From NCBI RefSeq assembly GCF_001866645.1, contig NZ_MLYP01000036.1, positions 1 through 64,000 of the forward strand: a stretch of DNA of 64,000 bases, read 5' to 3'. Positions 56,647 through 64,000 of the stretch are shown here, in pieces. The notes under the pieces are model-generated. The model was not told where the DNA came from. It did not search any database and worked only from the letters and a program-made list of their open reading frames with translations. The position numbers and the translations under genes were made by a program. The stretch's first letter is position 1. Every line of letters begins with the position of its first letter. Source of the stretch: Streptomyces colonosanans (lineage in GTDB: Bacteria; Actinomycetota; Actinomycetes; Streptomycetales; Streptomycetaceae).

Positions 56647-56685
56647 TGTGACCAACCGGTTCTCCCCGCTCGCCCGGTGGCGGTG

Positions 56686-58452
56686 TCATCGGCCCCGGGC
56701 GAGCCGGTCCAGCAGGTGGTAGGCACGCTGCTCCGCGGCGGCGAGCTCGGTGGGGTCGATCTCCGCCGGCCACAGCTCGCCGGCTGCGGCGTCGTCGGCC
56801 TCGCGCAGCTCCACCACCGCCGCGGCCAGTCGCGTCCGGACGACCGGGAAAGACCGCTCCAGGCCGTCGGTCAGCGCCCGCTCCGCGCGCTCGGCGGCCT
56901 GCACGCAAACGGCCATGGCTCGCTCCGCCCGGACCGCGGCACGGTCATGGACCACCAGGAGCGCGCAGCCCAGCCCCACGACGATCCCCAGCACGCTGCC
57001 CACCCCCCGCTCCAGGACAAGCGCCCGCGCTGGTTCCGGGGCGGCCAGTTCGGTCAGCAGCAGCGCCAGCGGCGTGAGGAAGATGATGCCGAGACCGTAG
57101 TTGCGGGCCACGACGTACTCCAGCAGGAACTCCAGAAGAACGATCACGAGAACGAGCGTCGCGGGACCCGGGTCCGCGGCCAGCACACCGAGGGCGAGCG
57201 CCAGCCCGGCAGCCGTCCCCAGAGTGCGCTGGACGGCACGTTGCGCTGTCACGCGGACATTGACCGAGTGCAGAACCGCCGCGGCGGAGATCGCCGCCCA
57301 GTAGCCGTGCCCGAGGCTCAGGACCACCGCCAGAGCACCCGCCAGGCCGGTGCCCAGGACCATCCGCAGGGCTGGCACCAGCAGGACAGAGGTATGACCG
57401 GGACGCCGCCCCACCAGCAGTTCGGCGGCGCGGCAGGCGGCTGGATCGGCCCTCTCAGGACCGGCCTTGGCCGAGCCCCGGACAGTGCCGGTCGGCACGG
57501 CCGCGGACGGGAACAACAGCTCGGGCAGAAGGGCGGGAACCGGGCGGCGCAAGTCCACGAGAAGCCGGACCTGTCGACGCAGGTGCCGTGCCACCTCGGC
57601 GGGGTCGTCCGGCGGTCGGCAATCGGTGTCGATCAGCAGCGACCAGGAGAGGTCGGTCAGGCGCACGCAGACGCTGCCCCGGGCCCCTCGCCCGGCAGCC
57701 GCGGGCGGCATGAGGCCGAGGGACCCGTACGCCTGCAGGACGACGGAGGTAGCCCGGTTCCGGACGGGCCCGCCCTCCTCCCCCGCGCCGGTCGCCTCCA
57801 GCAGCTCTGCGACCGCGCGCAGCGCCGCGGCCACGGCGAGGCGCTGCGGCCGGTCCGGGTGCACGAGCCGGCCCGACACGGCCACTGCCCAGACCACGGC
57901 CGCTCCCGTCGCGGCCAGCGCGGTCTGCGGGAGGACATCGGCAAAGGAGGCGGGTGAGGCATTGGCCGCGACAGCGAACGAGAAGAGCAGCAGCACCGCG
58001 CCGAGCCCGCCCAGCCGTGTGGCGTCACAGGCGAACTTCGCCAGTCCCGCCACCGCGGCCATCGCCGCGACCACCACGGCGGCACCGGCTCCCCCCTTCC
58101 ACGGCTGCGCCCACGCGGCGAGAACCGAACCACAGGCCACACATGCCGTCATGGCCACCGCGACCACCGCAAGGACCCGAGCACGCCGCGGGTAGGGCAG
58201 GTTCTGCCCGAACGTGGTGGTGAAAGAGCCCAAGATCGTGTAGACGGCGTACTCGGCCCGCCCGGCCGGCAACAACGGCAGGACGGGCAGTGCCGTGGCA
58301 ATTGCGGCCTGCAGGGCATGGGTGAACGCCCCGTCCACCTTGCGCAGGGCAAGCGCACCGCGTGGCGAGAGCACGCGCGCCGCGGCCGCCGAACGCCGCC
58401 TGACCGCTGCGCCGCCGGTCCCGCTCGGGTATGGCCGCCGCCGTGGGTTCAC
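56686..58452 (-). CDS. FUSC-family membrane protein (aromatic acid exporter-like)
   Basis: The 588-residue protein has two clusters of membrane segments (about 45-190 and 355-480) separated by a cytosolic region of 150 residues, and a cytosolic tail, as in FUSC/YccS/AaeB-like proteins. Key blocks are YTILGSFTTTFGQNLPYP, GHGYWAAISAAAVLHSVNVR, AVQRTLGTAAGLALALGVL. These proteins export aromatic acids or similar stressors or shape the membrane. It starts with GTG 58452, overlapping the stop of the shrunken DUF389 gene by 4 bp. Confidence 0.85.
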   Translation of the reverse strand: MNPRRRPYPSGTGGAAVRRRSAAAARVLSPRGALALRKVDGAFTHALQAAIATALPVLPLLPAGRAEYAVYTILGSFTTTFGQNLPYPRRARVLAVVAVAMTACVACGSVLAAWAQPWKGGAGAAVVVAAMAAVAGLAKFACDATRLGGLGAVLLLFSFAVAANASPASFADVLPQTALAATGAAVVWAVAVSGRLVHPDRPQRLAVAAALRAVAELLEATGAGEEGGPVRNRATSVVLQAYGSLGLMPPAAAGRGARGSVCVRLTDLSWSLLIDTDCRPPDDPAEVARHLRRQVRLLVDLRRPVPALLPELLFPSAAVPTGTVRGSAKAGPERADPAACRAAELLVGRRPGHTSVLLVPALRMVLGTGLAGALAVVLSLGHGYWAAISAAAVLHSVNVRVTAQRAVQRTLGTAAGLALALGVLAADPGPATLVLVIVLLEFLLEYVVARNYGLGIIFLTPLALLLTELAAPEPARALVLERGVGSVLGIVVGLGCALLVVHDRAAVRAERAMAVCVQAAERAERALTDGLERSFPVVRTRLAAAVVELREADDAAAGELWPAEIDPTELAAAEQRAYHLLDRLARGR

Positions 58453-58877
58453 TCGTGCCGCCGCTGCGGTGCGCGTCGCGGTCCGTGGTCCGCCGCGTCT
58501 GTACCAGGGACGATGTGCCGTTGACGCCTGAGCAGGGTGAGGGCTCCTGCGACGGTGACACCGGCGAACTCCGAGGTGAGCGCCATCATGCCGCCTTCAC
58601 CGGCTGCGGCCCGCTCGACCACGTCAGCGGCATCCGACCATGTGGTGTGGATCGGCCGCAGACTGACCTCACCGCGGTGACGCACGCCGAGCTCCGTCAG
58701 CCGGTGCAGGACGTCCTCGGCGACCTCGCGTGCGACGACGGCCTCGATGACATCGCCGACAGGGCGTCTGCCGGCACCGTCGGCGACCGTGAGATGAGCG
58801 ATGCCCGGTTCCTCCGTGAGAAGGCCCGTCATGGCGGCACTGTCACGGAATGCGCACACCACCCTGAGATGCCTCAT
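58449..58877 (-). pseudogene. DUF389 membrane protein with internal deletion
   Basis: Residues 1-95 match the cytosolic N-terminal domain of DUF389 proteins (MRHLRVVCAFRDSAAMTGLL, TVADGAGRRPVGDVIEAVVA, RHRGEVSLRPIHTTWSDAAD). The next residues MMALTSEFAGVTVAGALTLL RR (split) resemble the last membrane segment of the family. About 250 residues and most membrane segments in between are lost. The frame, start and 4-bp overlap with the FUSC gene are preserved, so it may be translated and kept for coupling. Confidence 0.75.
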
Positions 58878-59130
58878 GCCTGCAAGTATCAGGACAAGCG
58901 GGAGGCCTTACGCACAATGTTGAGCAAATGAACCACTGTGCCGATCGAGCGGGGTCCCCGCACGAGGACCGCAACGAGGCACGAGCGCCAGTCATGTCGA
59001 TCGGCGTGTCGCCGGGGCCGCGCGCCGGTGGGCGTCACCGTCGGCCGTGCGCACCACCGGACAGCTCGGTGGAGACCTTCCAGATCGGTGAGATGGCGCC
59101 GGAGGCCCTCTCCGCCCCGCCGGGATGCAG

Positions 59131-60717
59131 TCAGTCGCGGGCGCGGAGGCTGGCTTCTTCGAGGTCGAGTTCTCGCTGGATCCGGCGCCGGGTGGCGCTG
59201 CTGATCTTGTTCGCTTTGTAGAGACGCTGGAGCTCGGCCGCCTCAATGGCGATGAGTGTCCGACGTATCTCTCGGTAGGCGTCGGCAGGACGTGCGTCGG
59301 GGTCGCTGTAGTGGGCGTCTTCGGCCTGGTGGATGCGCGCCTCCAGTTGGCGACGGGCCTGTTTCAAGGCGGCCTCGGCGGCGGCGCCCAGATCCGCGAG
59401 CTGATCCAGATCGCCCAGCTTTTTGAGCTCGTCGAGAGCGGCCTTTGCGATGTGTCGGCGGGTCCGGGCCTCTTCGCGCGCGGAGTGCTCCGGCTCCAGA
59501 GCGATGCCGGAGAGACGGACGACGGGGGCGAGGGTGAACCCCTGGAAGATGAGGGTGAGCGCGACGGTCCCGGTGGTGAGCATGAGGATGAGGGCCCGGT
59601 GCGGCAGCGGCGCCCCTGTGTCGGTGGTCAGGGGGATGGAGAGTGCGGCGGCCAGCGGCATGACGCCTCGGGTGCCTGCCCAGGACAGGACAGCCGGAAC
59701 GCGCCAGGAGAGGCGGCTGTCGCCCTCCCTGTGCCGGTAGTGGATCAGGGCGGACAACGGGAAGATCCACAGCAGGCGGATCGCCAGCAGAGTGAAGACG
59801 ATCACCGGGACCCACAGCGGCCAGCCGTGCTCGTCGTGCGCGAGCTGACGGACGGTAGAAGGGAGCTCGAGGCCGATGAGAGCGAAGACGACGCTCTCCA
59901 GCAGGAAGGTCACGGTGTCGTAGACGGCGTGGACCTGGAGGCGGACGGGGGCGCTGCTGAGCTTATGGCCGGTACTGCCGAGGACGACCCCGGACACGAT
60001 GACGGCAGTCACGCCGGAGGTGTGCGTATCCTCCGCGATGACGTACGAGGCGTACGGAGTGACCAATGCGATGACGGTCACCAGCATGGGGTCCTCGGTC
60101 CGTCTGCGGATGAGGGTCACCACTCCGGCGACGACCGCGCCGATGAGGGCTCCTCCGCCTGCAAGGATCAGAAACTGCTCGACGGTTCCGCCTACGGTGA
60201 CGGCGCTGCCGGAAACCGCGGTGACCACGGCGACCTTGTACAGGACCAGGGACGTGGCATCGTTGAACAGGCTTTCCGCCTGCACCATCGCCTGCACGCG
60301 CGGTGGGAGAGACAGGCGCCGTCCGAGCGCGGAAACGGCCACGGGGTCAGTGCTGGCCAGGACAGAGCCGAGGATGAACGCGGATACGGTGGTGAGCGGC
60401 GTGATCGCTCGGGCGACGTACCCGACAGCGACGGCCGAGGCGAGGACCAGGCCGAAGACCAGGCCGGTCACAGGCCGCCACACGGTGCGCAGGTCGCGGA
60501 CAGAGATTTCCCCTGCCGAGGCGAAGAGCAGCGGCGGCAGCACCAGCACGTTGATCACATGAGGCGGCAGGCGGACCTCGGGAACCCAGGGCATCAACCC
60601 AACGATCAGACCGGCAACCACCAGGAGCGAAGGGGCGGGCATGCTCCAGTGCCGAGCGCCGGTCGTCACGGCTGTGGCCAGGACCACGAGCAGCAGGATG
60701 ACGGTAAGGCCGGTCAT
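59131..60717 (-). CDS. Na+/H+ antiporter, CPA1 type
   Basis: The 528-residue protein has 12 membrane segments and CPA1 motifs: LPPLLFASAGEISVRDLR, ASTDPVAVSALGRRL, ESLFNDATSLVLY (key aspartate in FNDATS), WAGTRGVMPLAAAL. The last 110 residues form a cytosolic helical tail (KAALDELKKLGDLDQLADLG, ELQRLYKANKISSATRRRI) typical of the bacterial TIGR00831 branch. It expels Na+ (or K+) for H+ to keep internal pH. ATG 60717. 58878-59130 upstream of its stop holds no gene. Confidence 0.9.
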   Translation of the reverse strand: MTGLTVILLLVVLATAVTTGARHWSMPAPSLLVVAGLIVGLMPWVPEVRLPPHVINVLVLPPLLFASAGEISVRDLRTVWRPVTGLVFGLVLASAVAVGYVARAITPLTTVSAFILGSVLASTDPVAVSALGRRLSLPPRVQAMVQAESLFNDATSLVLYKVAVVTAVSGSAVTVGGTVEQFLILAGGGALIGAVVAGVVTLIRRRTEDPMLVTVIALVTPYASYVIAEDTHTSGVTAVIVSGVVLGSTGHKLSSAPVRLQVHAVYDTVTFLLESVVFALIGLELPSTVRQLAHDEHGWPLWVPVIVFTLLAIRLLWIFPLSALIHYRHREGDSRLSWRVPAVLSWAGTRGVMPLAAALSIPLTTDTGAPLPHRALILMLTTGTVALTLIFQGFTLAPVVRLSGIALEPEHSAREEARTRRHIAKAALDELKKLGDLDQLADLGAAAEAALKQARRQLEARIHQAEDAHYSDPDARPADAYREIRRTLIAIEAAELQRLYKANKISSATRRRIQRELDLEEASLRARD

Positions 60718-60816
60718 GGAACGTCCCCAGTGGGTTACGGCTTGCTACCCCCTCTGACCAGGTGCTTTATCAACGTAACCGACCTCGGGCGGTAATGCAG
60801 CTGCGCCGGACGCGCC

Positions 60817-60870
60817 CAGCGCCGCCAACCACAGCCGATCCGTCGGCTCGTAGCGCACCGGCCTCGTGAG
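60817..60870 (-). pseudogene. Tiny transposase/integrase N-terminal fragment
   Basis: The codons LTRPVRYEPTDRLWLAAL match the segment near the N terminus of IS481/IS3-like integrase-core proteins (form VRYEPADRxWLAAL followed by SRLIPRRRW). The match then ends abruptly. The surrounding 344 bases (60718-61061) hold no other gene. Short, so support is modest. Confidence 0.4.
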
Positions 60871-61061
60871 CTGCCTGCGGGGCCGACGGCGGCCACGCGG
60901 ACGGGCAGGCCGCCGACGCATGATGTCGACGCCGTCTTCACGGGGACAATGCACGGGCGTGAGGAGGGCCAGGGGCCGGCCCGGCGCATCCTGCACACCC
61001 GCTCCAACCTGGGCGGACGAGGTTTTCGTCAAGGGCAGCGTCGGTCCGGCCGGTCCTGCGC

Positions 61062-62255
61062 TCAGCGGACGTACCGGGCCAGGCCCGTCGCCTTGGCCAT
61101 CAGCCACTCGAGTGGCCCACGCTGTTGGAAGCGCGACCAGATGGTTGCGAACACCATGGCGACCACGATGAAGCCGAGCAGAACGTGCAGGGGCGATCCG
61201 GGCAGTTCGTCGATGCCCAGGAGCTGGATGGCGACGAGGTGGAAGACGTACGCGGTCATCGACATGGAACCGACTGCGATGACCGGCCGGGCCAGGGACC
61301 GGAGCCGTGGGAAGGCGTCCGTCGCGGCCAGACACGCGGTCACGACCATGATCGCCACACCCGTGTTGCCCAGGATCGACAGGGTGGTCTCACTGTGCGG
61401 GGAAGCAGCCAGCAGCCAGGCGGGGGTGTCCCCGGACGGATAACCCGCGGTGTCGGACCACCACACGCTCGCCCCATCCCCGGTCGACGTCGACGCGCCG
61501 ATGGCGTTGGCAACGCCGGGAAAGAGGTGCAGCGCCAGCCAGGAGCCTCCGTAGCCGGTGATCGTGAGGGCGGCACCCGTGAGGGCCAGGCGTGTCCGGA
61601 CGGCGGTGGCAGCCAGGTCCAGGCGGGCCACGGCCATACCGGCGATCACGAACGGGATCCAGGTCAGGGCCGGGTAGGCGCCGGTGAAGAGCAGCGAGAC
61701 GATGCCGTCGGGCTCACCGGGCGAGCGGACGGCGCTGTCGCCGAGCGCCTGCTGCACGACGTAGAGCACCTGGGGCAGGACGAGGGCCGTTCCCACGGCG
61801 ATCGCCGCCAAGGGGCCGGCGTCGAGCCGGTACAGCGGTAGTACGAGCAGGAAGTACAGGCCGTAGAAGGCAAGGATCACATCGACTGGGGTGCCGCTCA
61901 TGGTCAGCCAGGTGCCCAGGGCCAGGAGGATCGCGGCCCGGATCACCACCTTGGCCACTGCCTGGCGCCCGGCCCGCCCCGTCTTCGGCGCCCCGCGTCC
62001 GGTGATGAGCACAACGGCGAAGCCCGCCAGGAAGGCGAAGAGCGCGGAGGATCTACCGTGGGCCAGCTCCATCACGAAGCCAGTCACCCCGCCCTCGTCA
62101 GGGTCGGGCCCCACATGAGCCGCGTACATGCCGAATACCGCCAGTCCGCGGGCCAGGTCAAGCCCGATGAGCCGGCCCGCCTGTGCCTTCCCGCCGTCGC
62201 GCACGGGGGCCGGGGCGTCTACCGCAGGAGCTGCGACGTCTGTGTACTGAGTCAT
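61062..62255 (-). CDS. HGSNAT/DUF418-like multi-pass membrane acyltransferase
   Basis: The 397-residue protein has about ten membrane segments. The opening RLIGLDLARGLAVFGMYAAH is the R-hxhD-xxRG-h-a start of DUF1624/heparan-alpha-glucosaminide N-acetyltransferase-like proteins, and the end (GSMSMTAYVFHLVAIQLLG) matches DUF418. A buried histidine would carry an acyl group across the membrane to a sugar or lipid acceptor. Acceptor unknown. ATG 62255 follows GGAAGG; the frame open to 62489 is not supported. Confidence 0.75.
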   Translation of the reverse strand: MTQYTDVAAPAVDAPAPVRDGGKAQAGRLIGLDLARGLAVFGMYAAHVGPDPDEGGVTGFVMELAHGRSSALFAFLAGFAVVLITGRGAPKTGRAGRQAVAKVVIRAAILLALGTWLTMSGTPVDVILAFYGLYFLLVLPLYRLDAGPLAAIAVGTALVLPQVLYVVQQALGDSAVRSPGEPDGIVSLLFTGAYPALTWIPFVIAGMAVARLDLAATAVRTRLALTGAALTITGYGGSWLALHLFPGVANAIGASTSTGDGASVWWSDTAGYPSGDTPAWLLAASPHSETTLSILGNTGVAIMVVTACLAATDAFPRLRSLARPVIAVGSMSMTAYVFHLVAIQLLGIDELPGSPLHVLLGFIVVAMVFATIWSRFQQRGPLEWLMAKATGLARYVR

Positions 62256-62489
62256 GCCTTCCAGGTTTGAGAGTGGGGTGATCGCCGGGTATCCGGCAGA
62301 TGTCCGGGCCGCCCTCGCCATCCGGCGGAGGCCCACCTGCCGGTTATCTGGAGCCGCTGCTCGCGGAGCCGCCCCGGTCGTCCGGGGCTTTGGGCTCGGT
62401 GCAGCAGTGCAGCAGGTGTGGACAGTCATCGGTGTATGTCGTTCGAATGTAGCCGACGGCCGCGATACAGACTGTGGGGCAGAACACAT

Positions 62490-62576
62490 GTGACCCGGAT
62501 CGCGGCGGTGGACGACGAGGCAGCGTTCCGATCCGGCTTCCGGCTCATCCCCGACGCGGCCGACGATATCCAGTAG
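62490..62576 (+). pseudogene. Response regulator, first 28 codons only
   Basis: From GTG 62490 the frame reads VTRIAAVDDEAAFRSGFRLI PDAADDIQ (split), closely matching NarL-type receiver starts (IxVxxVDDExLVRxGFRxIL-DAxxDIxV), with DD for magnesium. It ends at TAG 62574. The phospho-acceptor aspartate and DNA-binding domain are gone. The neighbouring 62256-62489 and 62577-62675 have no recognisable gene. Confidence 0.65.
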
Positions 62577-62675
62577 AGCTCGCAGTCAGAGTCACCCTTG
62601 CGCGGCCGCGACCGTATCGTCAGTGGTCCACTCGCAGCGCTCGAGACCCTGCGTCCCGCACACCATCTCCCACCC

Positions 62676-62817
62676 AGTGCCCCAACAGGCAACGTTCGCC
62701 CCGTCGCGACGCCCGGCACGCCTCCCCCAAACTCTTCGAAAAGGGGGGACCCCCAGAGCACGCGCCGAACACCGCTCCTTGACAGGCGAACGTTGCCTGC
62801 CGGGACAGCACAACTAG
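62676..62817. repeat. MITE-like repeat, copy 4 (short form)
   Basis: The ends carry AGTGCC...GGCAACGTTCGCC (62676-62700) and CGAACGTTGCCTGCC...CTAG (62788-62817), the same terminal repeats as copy 3, but only about 140 bp long; the GTACTGGACGTAC core is missing. Its segment CCCAAACTCTTCGA AAAGGGGGG is a small hairpin shared with copies 2 and 3. Confidence 0.7.
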
Positions 62818-63165
62818 GCCGTCCAGAGGCATCCGGATGGTGATCCGACGGATTACCGCGGACGATGGTGCTCGAGCCCGAGCCCCCGGGCAGCGCCGGG
62901 ATTCCTGGGTCCGCCGCGGGGGTCGGAAATCCGCGACGCACCGCGAGGTACGTGCCGCAGGAATTCGGCAGGGGGCTTGTCGGAGGGCGCTTGCCCCGTT
63001 CAGTGCCTCAGTGACGGTCGAAGGAGACAACCCCGTGGGTTCTCTTGGCATACGCCGGTGCCGACCGGCGGGACTTCTCCCGGTCGGCTTGGGTGCGCAT
63101 CCGGTCGCAGTCGGTCGGCACGGTCGGCGCATGGCGTGCGGCCTGCGGCCAAAAGAGGTGATCAC
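62818..63165. other. No gene seen (348 bp)
   Basis: A plus-strand frame starts VIRRITADDGARARA at 62839, which resembles the first residues of a GNAT protein, but the rest does not continue as one. The promoter of the next gene should lie within 63050-63165. Confidence 0.4.
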
Positions 63166-64000
63166 GTGAGGACTCCCTCCAAGTCCGCCACCACCACCCG
63201 CCTGCGTGCACAACGGAACCTGGCGAAAAACAGACGGTCGCGGGTCTCCATGGTGGTGATCCTGCTGGTCCTCCTTCTGACTACCGGGTTGCTCAGCCGG
63301 TTCGGCGTCGAAGACTTCAGCGGGGCCCTGACCTTCCCCGGTCGCATCACCGGTGCCGTCCTCATCGTGGTCGCGTTCACCACGTTGCTGGGCGCTGCCG
63401 CGGTCGTGGACCACTGGGTCTGGCACAGCTTCCCCTACTCGGGACTGGTGGCGCTGATCGGCGCATTCGCGGCCTTGTTGACCAACATCCTGCTCCTGGC
63501 CGACATACTGAAGAACGGCGATTCCGTGGCCTACCCGGTGCTGGTCGGCGCGCTCACGGCGGGCTCGGCGTGGGCTGTCTTCGCGGTGTGGCGCACATCG
63601 GTCGTGATCCCCGCCCCGAAGCGGGTGGCCGCGGCACTGATCCTCTCCTCCGTCATCGCGATAGCCAATTTCGGCTACCAGAACCTCTACCAGCCGTCCC
63701 AGCACGAGGTCAGGCCTGTCATCAAGTTGACCACGGGCAACCCTGTGACGAGTCAGGACCACAAGGCATTCTCAGTTCCGGTCGACATCACGCTTGAGAA
63801 CCGCAACGATGCGCGTTTCTACGTGCTCGGCACCGAATTCCACGCCATGGCGCAACGGGTGCCGCTCAGTTCGAAGGACCGGCTCCGCCAGCAGTGGCGG
63901 GCTGATGCCGAGCAGTGGACCAAATACCAGGAGATCAACCCGCTCTCCCGTAGGGAGATTCACCAACCCGGCGAGCTGATCGAGGCGCAACCGTGGCTTC
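63166..64000 (+). CDS. Multi-pass membrane protein, open at window end
   Basis: GTG 63166 has AGAGGTGATCAC just upstream. The frame stays open to the window end (278 codons so far). It begins with a basic stretch (RLRAQRNLAKNRRSR), then five membrane segments (VVILLVLLLTTGLL, GAVLIVVAFTTLLGAAA, SGLVALIGAFAALLTNILLL, LVGALTAGSAWAVFAVW, ALILSSVIAIANFGY), and then an extracellular domain with VRPVIKLTTGNPVTSQD and DITLENRNDARFYVLG. The family is not one I recognise. Function unknown. Confidence 0.7.
   Translation, partial: MRTPSKSATTTRLRAQRNLAKNRRSRVSMVVILLVLLLTTGLLSRFGVEDFSGALTFPGRITGAVLIVVAFTTLLGAAAVVDHWVWHSFPYSGLVALIGAFAALLTNILLLADILKNGDSVAYPVLVGALTAGSAWAVFAVWRTSVVIPAPKRVAAALILSSVIAIANFGYQNLYQPSQHEVRPVIKLTTGNPVTSQDHKAFSVPVDITLENRNDARFYVLGTEFHAMAQRVPLSSKDRLRQQWRADAEQWTKYQEINPLSRREIHQPGELIEAQPWL

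Noticed and set aside
62839..63169. GNAT-like gene starting VIRRITADD
   Set aside because: Only the first ten or so residues resemble the family; the rest is arginine-rich filler.

Overview
The window reads as chromosomal DNA of a Streptomyces or very close relative. It has very high GC, GTG and TTG starts are common, purine-rich ribosome binding sites resemble GGAGG, and many genes belong to families typical of that genus (Rpf-LysM-M23 cell wall enzyme, ferritin-like stress protein, DUF427, DUF4916, SoxR-type ABC exporter, monomeric isocitrate dehydrogenase, FdhF/YdeP oxidoreductase). About 58 coding genes look intact. At least a dozen others are decayed, which suggests an evolving chromosome arm rather than the core.

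Layout. 0-5 kb: repeat end, thiolase tail, frameshifted GNAT, a 58-aa gene, an RlaP-like nucleotidyltransferase, a small membrane protein and an SDR with a zinc ribbon. 5-16 kb: WS/DGAT acyltransferase, secreted GH92 mannosidase, DMT transporter, Rpf-like wall enzyme, gnd, a proline-rich protein and an SQR-like flavoprotein. 16-21 kb: a VapBC-like toxin-antitoxin pair, small Streptomyces-type hypotheticals, a ferritin-like protein and a peptidase inhibitor I36 protein. 20.6-36.6 kb: a large catabolic region (below). 36.8-42.2 kb: a stand-alone ctaD with a VKOR protein, each near a DosR/OsdR-like box, then an ABC exporter driven by a SoxR-box promoter. 42.3-51.1 kb: broken enoyl-CoA hydratase, icd, Nudix/DUF4916, DUF427, DUF523, SRPBCC, cysteine-synthase-like enzyme and an ABC-F ribosome protection protein. 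51.1-64 kb: transposon debris, PAP2 membrane phosphatase, FdhF/YdeP oxidoreductase, FUSC protein behind a shrunken DUF389 gene, Na+/H+ antiporter, HGSNAT-like membrane protein and an open-ended membrane protein.

How the genes may work together. The 20.6-36.6 kb region combines a glutamine-synthetase-like amine ligase, PuuC-like and PuuD-like enzymes, a class I glutamine amidotransferase-like protein and an APC permease with a six-gene operon. That operon encodes a 3Fe-4S ferredoxin, ferredoxin reductase, acetoacetate-decarboxylase-like protein, aldehyde dehydrogenase, HpaD-type extradiol dioxygenase and FAH hydrolase, and a P450 gene follows the synthetase. Three copies of one dyad, GTTTG-N4-CAAAC, lie in the promoter regions of these units and tie them into one regulon. 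The simplest reading is an amine catabolic pathway that glutamylates an (aryl)alkylamine, oxidises it with a P450 in place of the usual PuuB oxidase, releases the acid, and cleaves the ring through homoprotocatechuate-like steps. The assembly looks new to me; substrate and order of steps are inference.

A second theme is genome decay and mobile DNA. There are four copies of a MITE-like repeat family (two subtypes; two copies sit exactly at TAG stop codons), IS701 and IS200/IS605 remnants, a 106-bp nested palindrome, two in-frame internal deletions, and a clean recombination junction that beheads two genes at once near 21.3 kb.
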